Program-made: the position numbers and the translations under genes
In this document: positions 1 to 7,340 of the stretch, piece after piece
Layout: every line of letters begins with the position of its first letter
Numbering within the stretch: the stretch's first letter is position 1
The notes under the pieces: generated by a model
What the model was told of the DNA's origin: nothing
The model's database searches: none
The model's input: only the letters and a program-made list of their open reading frames with translations
From: Gemmatimonadales bacterium
Lineage (GTDB): Bacteria; Gemmatimonadota; Gemmatimonadetes; Gemmatimonadales; GWC2-71-9
Direction of reading: 5' to 3'
Length of the DNA: 25,109 nucleotides
Assembly (NCBI GenBank): GCA_013812695.1
Contig: JACCSZ010000120.1
Location: forward strand, 1-25,109

Positions 1-2025
1 ATCGAGCAGGCCCGGCTCGCGCGCTACGAGAAGCAGACCGCGCTCGAGGCCCCGTTCACCGACGTGCTGCTGTTGTTCGCCGACACGACCCTGGCCGAGC
101 TGCGCGCCGGACGGACCTTCCGGACGGAGCAGGCGCCGGACGAGGTCCGCGATCGCGTGCGCGACGCGCTCAAGTTTCTGAGCGACGAAGATTCGCAGTC
201 GTTCGATCCCGACCTCATGGGCGCGCTGCTCAACGGCGAGACGACCGATCTGTTCTACGCCCACGTCCGACGGCAGAACGGCGACCCGCTGATGTTCATG
301 CTGAACCCGCATGAAGCGGAAGCCGTCAGCCTGAGCACCAAGTCGTCGCGCCGAGGCTACAGCCGCGATCGGGAGGTGCTGGCCCAGTTCCCGCGCGCGG
401 CCCGCCCGCGCGATGCGCAGGTCACCGGCGAGCGCATCGATGCGGCCGAGATCCGCCGGTACGTCATGAACATCGCGCTGCCGGCCAGCGGGATCGGTGA
501 GATCGCGTTCTCCGCCACCGCCCGACTCGACATCACCGCGAGCACCCCCGTGGGGCCCTGGGTGGCGTTCGCCCTGTTCGAGAAGCTCAAGGTGGACTCG
601 GCCCGCTGGGACGGCGGCGGAGCGGCGACGGTCTTCAAGGGCAAGGACGGCGAGCTGCTGTGGGTGCACCTGGGCACCCGCATGCAGCCGGGGGAGACCC
701 GGACGCTGGTGGTGTCCTATCACGGCGACCTGATCGACCGCGACATCGACTTCTTCCGGATCAAGTCGAGCGTTGCCTGGTATCCGCTCTCGCTCGAGTA
801 CCGCGCGCTGGCCGTCTTCGACCTCACCTTCACTACCAGCGACGCGTACCTGGTGGCCAGCGTGGGCGAACGCGTGGATTCGAGCCGGAACGGCCGGATG
901 GTCACCAGCCGGTGGCTCACTCCGGGGCCGATCCGGAACGCTTCGTTCAACCTCGGCCTGTTCAAGGATTACACCGTGCGAGAAGCCGGCATCCCGCCGG
1001 TCACGGTCATGATCTCCGAGGAGGCCCACAAGAAGTTGGTCCGGCAGTACGGGCTGGCGCAGCAGCGCAAGATGCGGGAGACCGTCGCCGGGGACGTCAG
1101 CAAGAGCCTGCACTTCTTTCAGAAGGTGTACGGGCCGACTCAGGTCAAGCACTTCTACGCCACCGAGATCCCGGACGACCACGGGGAAGCGTTTCCCGGC
1201 ATGATCCACCTGTCGTGGGCCACGTTCCAGAAGACCGACGACCAGGGCGGCGACGAGATCTTCCGCGGGCACGAGGTGGCGCATCAGTGGTGGGGCATCG
1301 GCGTCGACTACATGACCTACCACGACCGCTGGCTCAGCGAAGGGTTCTCGACCTTTTCCGGCCTCTGGTACATGCAGACGATACGGAAGAGCAACGACAA
1401 GTACTTCGGCCAGCTCCGCGACTACCGCGCGTCGATTTTCCAGCGCCGGGAGATCCCGGGGCCGATCTCGCTGGGCCACCGGGTACGGTCCTCCAAGGAC
1501 ACGGACGTCGACGACTACAGCACCATCGTCTACAAGAAGGGCGCGTGGGCGGTCCACATGCTCCGCATCCTCATGCTCGACCTGAAGAGCATGAGCGAGG
1601 ACCGGTTCACCGGGACGATGCAGGATTTCTATCAGAGCTACCAGGGCAAGCGCGCGTCCACGGCCGACTTTCGCCGGGTCGTCGAGCGGCACACCGGCAC
1701 CGACATGGGCTGGTTCTTCGATCAGTGGATCTACGGCACCGCGCTGCCGACGTACAAAGTGGCCTACAAGGTCGATCCGCTCGACGGCGGCCAGCACCGC
1801 GTGCGTCTCCGGGTCCAGCAGGAGGGCGTGCCCGACGGGTTCATGATGTACGTCCCGGTGACCCTCGACCTCGGCAAGGATCGCGTCGCCCGCGTGCGGG
1901 TCAAAGTGACCGGCCCGGTCTCGGAGCTCACGCTGCCGCCGATGCCCGCCGAGCCGAAGGCGGTCAGGTTCAACGACCTCGAAGGCGTGCTGGCCGAGGT
2001 CAAGATGGTGGATTGGCGCAATTGA
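1..2025 (+). CDS. M1-family (gluzincin) metallopeptidase, 5' partial
   Basis: The reading frame is open to the left edge, so the start lies outside the window. The GTG at 64 is internal. The zinc site is complete: HEVAH at 1270-1284, then exactly 18 residues to a Glu at 1339-1341, which is the HEXXH-X18-E arrangement of M1 peptidases. A later VYKKGAWAVHMLR segment (near 1529-1567) supplies the catalytic Tyr region. The usual exopeptidase GXMEN motif is not recognisable; its place is taken by PGMIHLS (about 1195-1215), so substrate preference may differ from standard aminopeptidases. Upstream of the catalytic part is a long N-terminal region including a beta-rich domain (roughly 420-960) like the M1 N-domain. 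The C-terminal 100 residues are beta-rich. No signal peptide can be judged because the N-terminus is missing. A likely role is hydrolysis of peptides in the periplasm or outside the cell. Confidence 0.9.
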   Translation: MEQARLARYEKQTALEAPFTDVLLLFADTTLAELRAGRTFRTEQAPDEVRDRVRDALKFLSDEDSQSFDPDLMGALLNGETTDLFYAHVRRQNGDPLMFMLNPHEAEAVSLSTKSSRRGYSRDREVLAQFPRAARPRDAQVTGERIDAAEIRRYVMNIALPASGIGEIAFSATARLDITASTPVGPWVAFALFEKLKVDSARWDGGGAATVFKGKDGELLWVHLGTRMQPGETRTLVVSYHGDLIDRDIDFFRIKSSVAWYPLSLEYRALAVFDLTFTTSDAYLVASVGERVDSSRNGRMVTSRWLTPGPIRNASFNLGLFKDYTVREAGIPPVTVMISEEAHKKLVRQYGLAQQRKMRETVAGDVSKSLHFFQKVYGPTQVKHFYATEIPDDHGEAFPGMIHLSWATFQKTDDQGGDEIFRGHEVAHQWWGIGVDYMTYHDRWLSEGFSTFSGLWYMQTIRKSNDKYFGQLRDYRASIFQRREIPGPISLGHRVRSSKDTDVDDYSTIVYKKGAWAVHMLRILMLDLKSMSEDRFTGTMQDFYQSYQGKRASTADFRRVVERHTGTDMGWFFDQWIYGTALPTYKVAYKVDPLDGGQHRVRLRVQQEGVPDGFMMYVPVTLDLGKDRVARVRVKVTGPVSELTLPPMPAEPKAVRFNDLEGVLAEVKMVDWRN

Positions 2026-2158
2026 GGCTGCGCCCGCACACTGGGGCTGAGCAGCTACTCGCGGCTCCGGAGGGCTCTCGCTAGCGGGACACTCGGGGCA
2101 GTATCTTTCCCGGTCGTTCCGATAGGCTTGGCGACCGCGTCCCTCTTCCTCGAGTGCG

Positions 2159-4285
2159 ATGGCCACACGTACCTCCACCCGCGCCAGAGCATCCGCCCGG
2201 CTGGACAAGGCGGAGCTGCTCGACCTGTACCGCATCATGGTGCTGTCGCGGCGCATCGACGACAAGGAGATCCAGCTCAAGCGGCAGAACAAGATCTTCT
2301 TTCAGATCTCGGGCGCCGGCCACGAGGCCGTGCTGGCCGCGGCCTCCCGGATCTTCCGCCCGGCCTACGACTGGTTCTACACCTACTATCGCGACCGGGC
2401 GCTCTGTCTCGGTCTGGGCATGACCGCCACCGAGCAGTTCCTCTCGGCCGTGGGCGCGGCCGACGATCCGAACTCGGGCGGCCGCCAGATGCCGTCGCAC
2501 TGGGGGCACAAGGCGCTGAACATCGTGAGCGCGTCGAGCCCGACCGGGACCCAGTTCCTGCAGGCCGTCGGCTGTGCCGAGGCGTGGCTCCGCTACTCCA
2601 GCATCGAGGGCAGCGCCGGCCAGGACGTGCCGGTCCACGGCGACGAGGTCGTCCTCTGCACGGCGGGCGACGGCACCACGAGCGAGGGCGAGTTCTGGGA
2701 GGCGATCAGCACCGCCACCAACCTGAAGCTGCCCGTCGTCTTCCTGGTCGAGGACAACGGCTACGCGATCTCGGTCCCGGTCGAGGTCAACACGCCGGGC
2801 GGCTCGATCTCGCGCCTGCTCACCGGATTCCCCGGCCTGCTCATCCAGGAGGTCGACGGCTGCGACGTGCTCGCCTCCTACGACGTGCTCGGCAAAGCGG
2901 TCGAGTACGCCCGCGCCCGCAAAGGGCCGGCACTGGTCCACGCCCGGGTCATCCGCCCGTACAGCCACTCGCTCTCGGACGACGAGGTCCACTACCGGCC
3001 GGCCTCCGAGCGCCAGGCCGACGCGGAGCGCGATCCGCTCAACCGGTTCCCGAAGTATCTCCTCGAGCAGGGGATGGCGACGCAGACCGAGCTCGACCGG
3101 ATCGTGGAGACCGTCGCGGAGGAGGTGCAGGTCGCGGCCGACGTCGCACTCGCGTCGCCGCAACCGGCCACCGACACGATTTACCAGTACGTCTACTCCC
3201 ACGACGTCGACCCCACCTCGGAGCAGTTCGACACGGAGGACGATCCCCGGTTCGCCGGGGACCCGACGACGATGGTGGACCTCCTCAACATCTGCCTGCG
3301 CGACGAGATGACGCGCGATCCGCGGATCGTCGTCTTCGGTGAGGACGTGGCCGACTGCAGCCGTGAGGACAATCTGGCCGACGTGAAGGGGAAGGGCGGC
3401 GTGTTCAAGGTGACCTGGGGGCTGCAGCGGGCCTTCGGGGGTCAGCGGGTCTACAACTCGCCGCTGGCCGAGGCCAACATCATCGGGCGCGCGATCGGGC
3501 TGGCCACGCGCGGGCTCAAGCCGGTGGTCGAAATCCAGTTCTTCGACTACATCTGGCCGGCGTACATGCAGATTCGGAACGAGCTGGCGCTCATGCGGTG
3601 GCGTTCGAACAACGCCTTTGCCGCGCCGGTGGTCGTGCGGGTTACGTACGGGGGCTATCTCAAGGGAGGGTCGGTATACCACTCCCAGACCGGCGCCGCC
3701 GTCTTTACGGGCGTGCCAGGGCTGCGCGTGGTGTGTCCCGCGACGGCGCTCGACGCCAACGGACTGCTCCGCACCGCCATCCGCTCCGAGGACCCCGTGC
3801 TGTTCCTCGAGCACAAGCATCTCTACCGCCAGACCTACAACAAGGCGCCGAACCCCGGTCCCAACTTCATGATTCCGCTCGGCAAAGCGAAGGTGGTCCG
3901 GCCGGGCACCGATCTGACGGTGGTGACCTACGGCGCCCTCGTGCAGCGCACGCTGTGGGCCGCCAAGCGGGCGGAGGAGCTCCACGGCGTGAGCACCGAG
4001 GTCGTCGATCTGCGATCGCTGTCGCCGGTGGACTGGGACACGATCGCGGTCTCGGTGCGGAAGACGAACCGGGTGATCGTGGCCTACGAGGACTCGCTCT
4101 CGTGGGGTTACGGCGCCGAGATCTCGGCGCGCATCGCCGACGAGCTGTTCAGCTACCTCGACGCCCCGGTCCGCCGGGTCGCGTCGACCGACACGTTCGT
4201 GGCCTACGCCCCCGATCTCGAAGACGTCATCCTGCCCCAGGTCGACGACGTGCAGGAGGCGATCGTGGAGATCGCGGCGTTTTAA
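2159..4285 (+). CDS. Thiamine-diphosphate 2-oxoacid dehydrogenase E1, alpha and beta fused
   Basis: A 708-residue protein joins the E1 alpha and E1 beta chains of the pyruvate / branched-chain 2-oxoacid dehydrogenase family. Residues about 15-345 are the alpha part. It carries the ThDP/Mg motif, GDG at 170-172 to N200 in EDNGYAIS, and a phosphorylation-loop-like HSLSDDEVHYRP segment. Residues about 365-708 are the beta part, with FGEDVAD, YNSPLAEANIIGRAIGLA, the GSVYHSQ histidine and a transketolase C-terminal domain. It would decarboxylate a 2-oxoacid and pass the acyl group to a lipoylated E2. No E2 or E3 gene is in the window, so the substrate (branched-chain 2-oxoacid, acetoin or pyruvate) cannot be fixed. 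The ATG at 2159 is the first good start; no clear Shine-Dalgarno precedes it. It lies 133 nt after the M1 peptidase, in a gap with no obvious terminator. Confidence 0.93.
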   Translation: MATRTSTRARASARLDKAELLDLYRIMVLSRRIDDKEIQLKRQNKIFFQISGAGHEAVLAAASRIFRPAYDWFYTYYRDRALCLGLGMTATEQFLSAVGAADDPNSGGRQMPSHWGHKALNIVSASSPTGTQFLQAVGCAEAWLRYSSIEGSAGQDVPVHGDEVVLCTAGDGTTSEGEFWEAISTATNLKLPVVFLVEDNGYAISVPVEVNTPGGSISRLLTGFPGLLIQEVDGCDVLASYDVLGKAVEYARARKGPALVHARVIRPYSHSLSDDEVHYRPASERQADAERDPLNRFPKYLLEQGMATQTELDRIVETVAEEVQVAADVALASPQPATDTIYQYVYSHDVDPTSEQFDTEDDPRFAGDPTTMVDLLNICLRDEMTRDPRIVVFGEDVADCSREDNLADVKGKGGVFKVTWGLQRAFGGQRVYNSPLAEANIIGRAIGLATRGLKPVVEIQFFDYIWPAYMQIRNELALMRWRSNNAFAAPVVVRVTYGGYLKGGSVYHSQTGAAVFTGVPGLRVVCPATALDANGLLRTAIRSEDPVLFLEHKHLYRQTYNKAPNPGPNFMIPLGKAKVVRPGTDLTVVTYGALVQRTLWAAKRAEELHGVSTEVVDLRSLSPVDWDTIAVSVRKTNRVIVAYEDSLSWGYGAEISARIADELFSYLDAPVRRVASTDTFVAYAPDLEDVILPQVDDVQEAIVEIAAF

Positions 4286-4317
4286 GGCGGAAAGACGGAA
4301 AGGTGGACAGGCGGAAG
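4286..4317. repeat. Four-unit purine-rich octamer tandem repeat
   Basis: Directly after the E1 stop codon are four 8-bp units in perfect register: GGCGGAAA, GACGGAAA, GGTGGACA, GGCGGAAG (consensus GGCGGAAA). A fifth, decayed unit (GACAACCA) may follow. The array fills half of the 63-nt gap between two convergent genes. There is no stem-loop with a T-run here, so no intrinsic terminator is apparent on either strand. Confidence 0.8.
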
Positions 4318-4348
4318 GACAACCAACCCATCTCGCCGCCGCCGTAGT

Positions 4349-4933
4349 CTATTCCGTGGAGTCCGGTGCCTCAGACTTCTGCTCGTCGGCCTCTCCGTCG
4401 TCCTCGTCGGTCGCTTCCGCCGTCTCTTCCTTCGGCATCTGCGCCTGCAACTCCTTGCCCAGCCGCTCGATCTCAGCCTCGTTTACCCGGAAGAATTCGA
4501 GGTTGGCCTTGCTGACGCCGGTGGTCTTGGACACCGAGTCGGGCGACAGCTTGTACTGCTTCATGATGCCGTATGACATGCCCCCCTGAAGCATGGCTCC
4601 CTGCGCAACGGCGTACTCCCTGGGCGTGAGCCCGGCGTCCGCGATCGCCCGCTTCGCCGGTGGGACCGTGTTCAAGCGGGCGACCATCTGATCCAGCGAC
4701 AGGTTGCCCACCCCATCCAGGGCGGTGGCCATCTTGAGGTCGTGCTGGGCGGCCTTGCCGAGGTTGACCATCGCGGCCAGCAACTGCTTGTACTTGGGCA
4801 TGGTGAGCGTGTAGGCGCTGATCGCCTTCAGATCCTTGTCGCCTGAGCTCTGGGCGGCGGCCGTGCTGGTGAGCAGGCTGGGAAGGGCGAGCGCCAAGGC
4901 GAGCGCGCGGTAACGCGAAGAACGAACCGTCAT
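4349..4933 (-). CDS. Small secreted protein of unknown function, acidic C-terminus
   Basis: The 194-residue protein begins with a clear Sec signal peptide: basic MTVRSSRYR, a hydrophobic ALALALALPSLL core and a TSTAAA-QS cleavage site. The mature part is helical, with a region around residues 40-150 rich in Ala, Leu and Lys. The last 30 residues are strongly acidic (EETAEATDEDDGEADEQ). I do not recognise a named family. The start at 4933 is well supported by a GGAG at 4940-4943 with a 6-nt spacer. The gene follows the kinase gene on the same strand after 83 nt, so it may be cotranscribed or have its own promoter; a TATCTT-like -10 candidate lies in that gap. It converges on the E1 gene. Location is probably periplasmic or extracellular. 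Confidence 0.75.
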   Translation of the reverse strand: MTVRSSRYRALALALALPSLLTSTAAAQSSGDKDLKAISAYTLTMPKYKQLLAAMVNLGKAAQHDLKMATALDGVGNLSLDQMVARLNTVPPAKRAIADAGLTPREYAVAQGAMLQGGMSYGIMKQYKLSPDSVSKTTGVSKANLEFFRVNEAEIERLGKELQAQMPKEETAEATDEDDGEADEQKSEAPDSTE

Positions 4934-5016
4934 CGTCGACTCCGAAAGCGTGATGGATCAGCGGGATTGGGAACGAGTCGGGAACGGAAGGCAGTCGCGC
5001 CCAAAGATAATGCCCG

Positions 5017-6924
5017 TCAGGGGCGCATGGCCTCGCGGATCTCGCCGGCGGCCGCGATCGCGTTGTCGACGTCCCGGGACAGCGCTTTCGCCTGCTGGGT
5101 GGCCTGGGTCAGGTCGCCCAGGACGGCCGCGACGCCGGCGGAGCGCAGGCGGAGCAGGTCGAACCGCACGTTCTGCATCGCCAGGACGCACGACTCGAGG
5201 TGGCCCGCCACCTGGCCGCGGCGACCCTCGATATCCACGATGGTCTGACGCTGGCGCTCGAGCAGGTTGAGACGGCGCGCCCGATCCGCATCGTCGGGCT
5301 CCTTGGCCAACGCTGTCATCCTGCTCTCGATCTGCGCGAGGCCATCGGCGTCCAGGCTGCTGTCGAGCGCGTGCAGCGTGCGGGCCAGGTCGGTGGCCCG
5401 CTCGTAGAGTCCGTTGACCGTCGGTTGGACCTCCGGCAGCATCTTGCGCTCGGCAGGCGGCAGCTTGTCGAGGAGCTTGAGGATCGCCTGCCGGTCACTC
5501 TGGACCTGCTGAATGAACGCCAGGTGGGCGCCGTACTCGTCGGCGCGCGGCGGGGGAAGCTGCCGGGCGAGCCTGGGCGCGCCTCTGACCAGCGTGGTCT
5601 CGACCGCGTCGGGCGCGGGCGGACGGGTCAGCACGTCGCGCCAGCTATAGCCTGCCTGCCAGAGCTGCGCATAGTTCCGCATGACCCCGATCCCCATGCC
5701 GAACATCGGAAAGAGGAACCAGGGGTCCGTGATCCCGGTGGCGACGTTGATTCCGAGACAGCCGAGCGACACGGCGGCCCAGCTGGCGAATTGGCCGCGG
5801 GTCTTCTGCACGATCCTCGGCTCGCCGGTGTCGGGCACCGGGAGCGCGTTCGCGCTCCGGTCGCGATAGTCCCGCCGGCCCAGCGCGCCATCGCCGCGAG
5901 ACATCGGAACGGAGCGCGGGCCCAGGGCGGGCCGGAACTCGTCGCCTTGGCGCCCCGCGGCGCGGGCCGTCGGCCGGGTCCGTGCTCCGATCAGCGGCCG
6001 CCGCACGTCGGTCGGCTCGAACCGCTGGCCCTTGAAGGACGTGTTGGTGGGGCGATAGCCGCTGACGGTACGACTCTCGAGCGAGCGGCGGAGCGCGTCG
6101 GCGCTGGGCCAGCGATTCTCCGGATCTTTCTCGAGGCACCGGCTCACGGCGAGCGCCAGCTCCTCGGGCACGTCGGGCCGGCGCGCCCGCACGTCGGGGG
6201 CGGGCTCGGTGATCTGCTTCATCAGGATCCCCGCCACCGTGGGTGCGGTGAACGGCAGCTCGCCCGTGAGCATCTGGAAGCTCACCACGCCGAGGCTGTA
6301 GACGTCGGAGCGGCCGTCGATGTCCCGTTCGCCCGCGGCCTGCTCGGGGCTCATGAAGGCGGGCGTGCCGATCGCCACGCCCACGCCGGTCAGGGTGGCG
6401 CCCGACGTCGAGGACAGCGCCTTGGCGATGCCGAAGTCGGTGACCATCACCCGTCCCCGCGGCCCCTCGAGCAGGATATTGTCGGGCTTGATGTCGCGGT
6501 GGATGATCGAGAGCGCATGGGCGGCGCTCAGGGCGTCGGCCGACTCCATCATGATCCGCCGCGCTTCGTCCACCGGGAGCTTGCCGCGGCGGCGGATCCG
6601 GCCGGCGACCGACTCGCCGTCCACGTAGCCCATGACGAAGTAGACCAGCCCCGCGCCCTCGCCGACGGTATGGATCGGGACGATGTGCGGGTGGGAGAGG
6701 CGCGCGGCGGTCTGGGCCTCGCGGGTGAAGCGCTCCCGGATGTCCTTCTGGAAGGCGAGCTCGGGCGGGAGTACCTTGATGGCCACTCGCCGCTGCAGCC
6801 GCTCGTCCCGCGCCCGGTACACCACGCCCATGCCGCCACGCCCGACTTCGCCCTCGATCGTGTAGGCGTCGCCCAGCGCCTCGGCGAGGCGCGCCGGGAG
6901 CGGCTTATCGACCGAATCGGTCAT
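5017..6924 (-). CDS. Membrane-associated Ser/Thr protein kinase with C-terminal two-TM and helical tail
   Basis: Counting from the ATG at 6924 (MTDSVDK), the bacterial Hanks-type kinase domain spans about residues 21-285. It has a Gly-rich loop GRGGMGVVY (28-36), VAIK Lys50, HRDIKPDN (142-149), DFG (163-165) and GTPAFMSPEQ in the activation segment, so it should be active. A basic, disordered linker follows. Two adjacent hydrophobic segments at about 379-395 and 399-415, joined by a short TDPW turn, resemble the 2TM module seen in such kinases. The last 200 residues are helical and probably coiled coil. No PASTA or beta-propeller sensor is present, so the input signal is unknown. A TTG at 6948 would add eight residues; the ATG is preferred because homologous kinases begin close to this point. 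It is divergent from lon. Confidence 0.93.
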   Translation of the reverse strand: MTDSVDKPLPARLAEALGDAYTIEGEVGRGGMGVVYRARDERLQRRVAIKVLPPELAFQKDIRERFTREAQTAARLSHPHIVPIHTVGEGAGLVYFVMGYVDGESVAGRIRRRGKLPVDEARRIMMESADALSAAHALSIIHRDIKPDNILLEGPRGRVMVTDFGIAKALSSTSGATLTGVGVAIGTPAFMSPEQAAGERDIDGRSDVYSLGVVSFQMLTGELPFTAPTVAGILMKQITEPAPDVRARRPDVPEELALAVSRCLEKDPENRWPSADALRRSLESRTVSGYRPTNTSFKGQRFEPTDVRRPLIGARTRPTARAAGRQGDEFRPALGPRSVPMSRGDGALGRRDYRDRSANALPVPDTGEPRIVQKTRGQFASWAAVSLGCLGINVATGITDPWFLFPMFGMGIGVMRNYAQLWQAGYSWRDVLTRPPAPDAVETTLVRGAPRLARQLPPPRADEYGAHLAFIQQVQSDRQAILKLLDKLPPAERKMLPEVQPTVNGLYERATDLARTLHALDSSLDADGLAQIESRMTALAKEPDDADRARRLNLLERQRQTIVDIEGRRGQVAGHLESCVLAMQNVRFDLLRLRSAGVAAVLGDLTQATQQAKALSRDVDNAIAAAGEIREAMRP

Positions 6925-7282
6925 GAGCGGGGCCGCCCCGGGAAGCAAGGCGATTCGGGTGGGGAGTTTCGTAGCGCGTTGGGACCGCCGAACATGGCTG
7001 ACAATCTGTACCCGGCGCCCGCCTCCGGCAACTGAATCGCTCGGGTCCGAGCCGCTGGCCGGCGTCGCGGTAACCGACGGAACTCGGCAGAGGACGGGTG
7101 AGGATCGAACGCGGGGCTTGGCAGTCGGCCGTCAATTCGGCAGCGAAACATCCGAGTTTCCGGCAGGCTTCACCGCCCCGCGGCTCGCCCGGAAACCCTC
7201 GCACCCCATAAGTTGTTCTGTAGCAAGCCCGGAGATCGTGGGCATGGTGGCACGCTCGGTGCAAACCTGCCGGCGTTCGCAC

Positions 7283-7288
7283 TACAAT
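7283..7288 (+). promoter_or_regulatory. Candidate -10 box of lon
   Basis: TACAAT matches the sigma-70 -10 consensus at five of six bases and stands out in this GC-rich sequence. The best -35 at 18-nt spacing is GTGCAA (7259-7264), a weak match. It would give a leader of about 45 nt before the lon ATG at 7341. Confidence 0.45.
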
Positions 7289-7301
7289 GGGCCCGTTTTC
7301 C

Positions 7302-7319
7302 TCCCCGACGTCTCGGGGA
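7302..7319 (+). promoter_or_regulatory. Hairpin in the lon leader just before the ribosome binding site
   Basis: TCCCCGA (7302-7308) and TCGGGGA (7313-7319) form a 7-bp stem with a CGTC loop, ending five nt before AAGGAG (7325-7330). The CTCC at 7301-7304 could instead pair with the GGAG of the ribosome binding site, giving a competing fold. Any regulatory role is inference. Confidence 0.4.
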
Positions 7320-7340
7320 CTTGGAAGGAGCAGTCTTTAC

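Larger units (their letters stand above)
6925..7340. other. Divergent intergenic region between kinase and lon
   Basis: These 416 nt hold no convincing gene. Visible elements are a palindrome GCTCGG-GT-CCGAGC at 7039-7052, a spaced inverted repeat TTTCCGG (7157-7163) / CCGGAAA (7189-7195), a TACAAT -10 candidate at 7283-7288, a GC-rich hairpin at 7302-7319 and the lon ribosome binding site at 7325-7330. Both divergent promoters should lie here. No HrcA (CIRCE) or HspR (HAIR) heat-shock operator was seen. Confidence 0.6.

Noticed and set aside
2026..2158. Terminator or strong promoter between the M1 and E1 genes
   Set aside because: No stable stem with a T-run and no convincing -35/-10 pair could be found by eye.
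2081..3985. A 634-codon open frame antisense to the E1 gene
   Set aside because: It is a high-GC shadow of the E1 codons; the translation is Arg/Asp/Val/Gly-rich without any domain, while the other strand encodes a complete E1.
4286..4325. CRISPR-like array at the octamer repeats
   Set aside because: Units are 8 bp with no spacers and no cas genes nearby.
5200..7035. A 611-codon + strand open frame across the kinase
   Set aside because: Shadow frame: the antisense strand carries all kinase motifs, and this product has no recognisable domain.
7287..7340. Upstream start for Lon at 7287
   Set aside because: The extra 18 residues overlap the -10 candidate and leader hairpin; the ATG at 7341 has a strong ribosome binding site and matches the Lon N-terminus.
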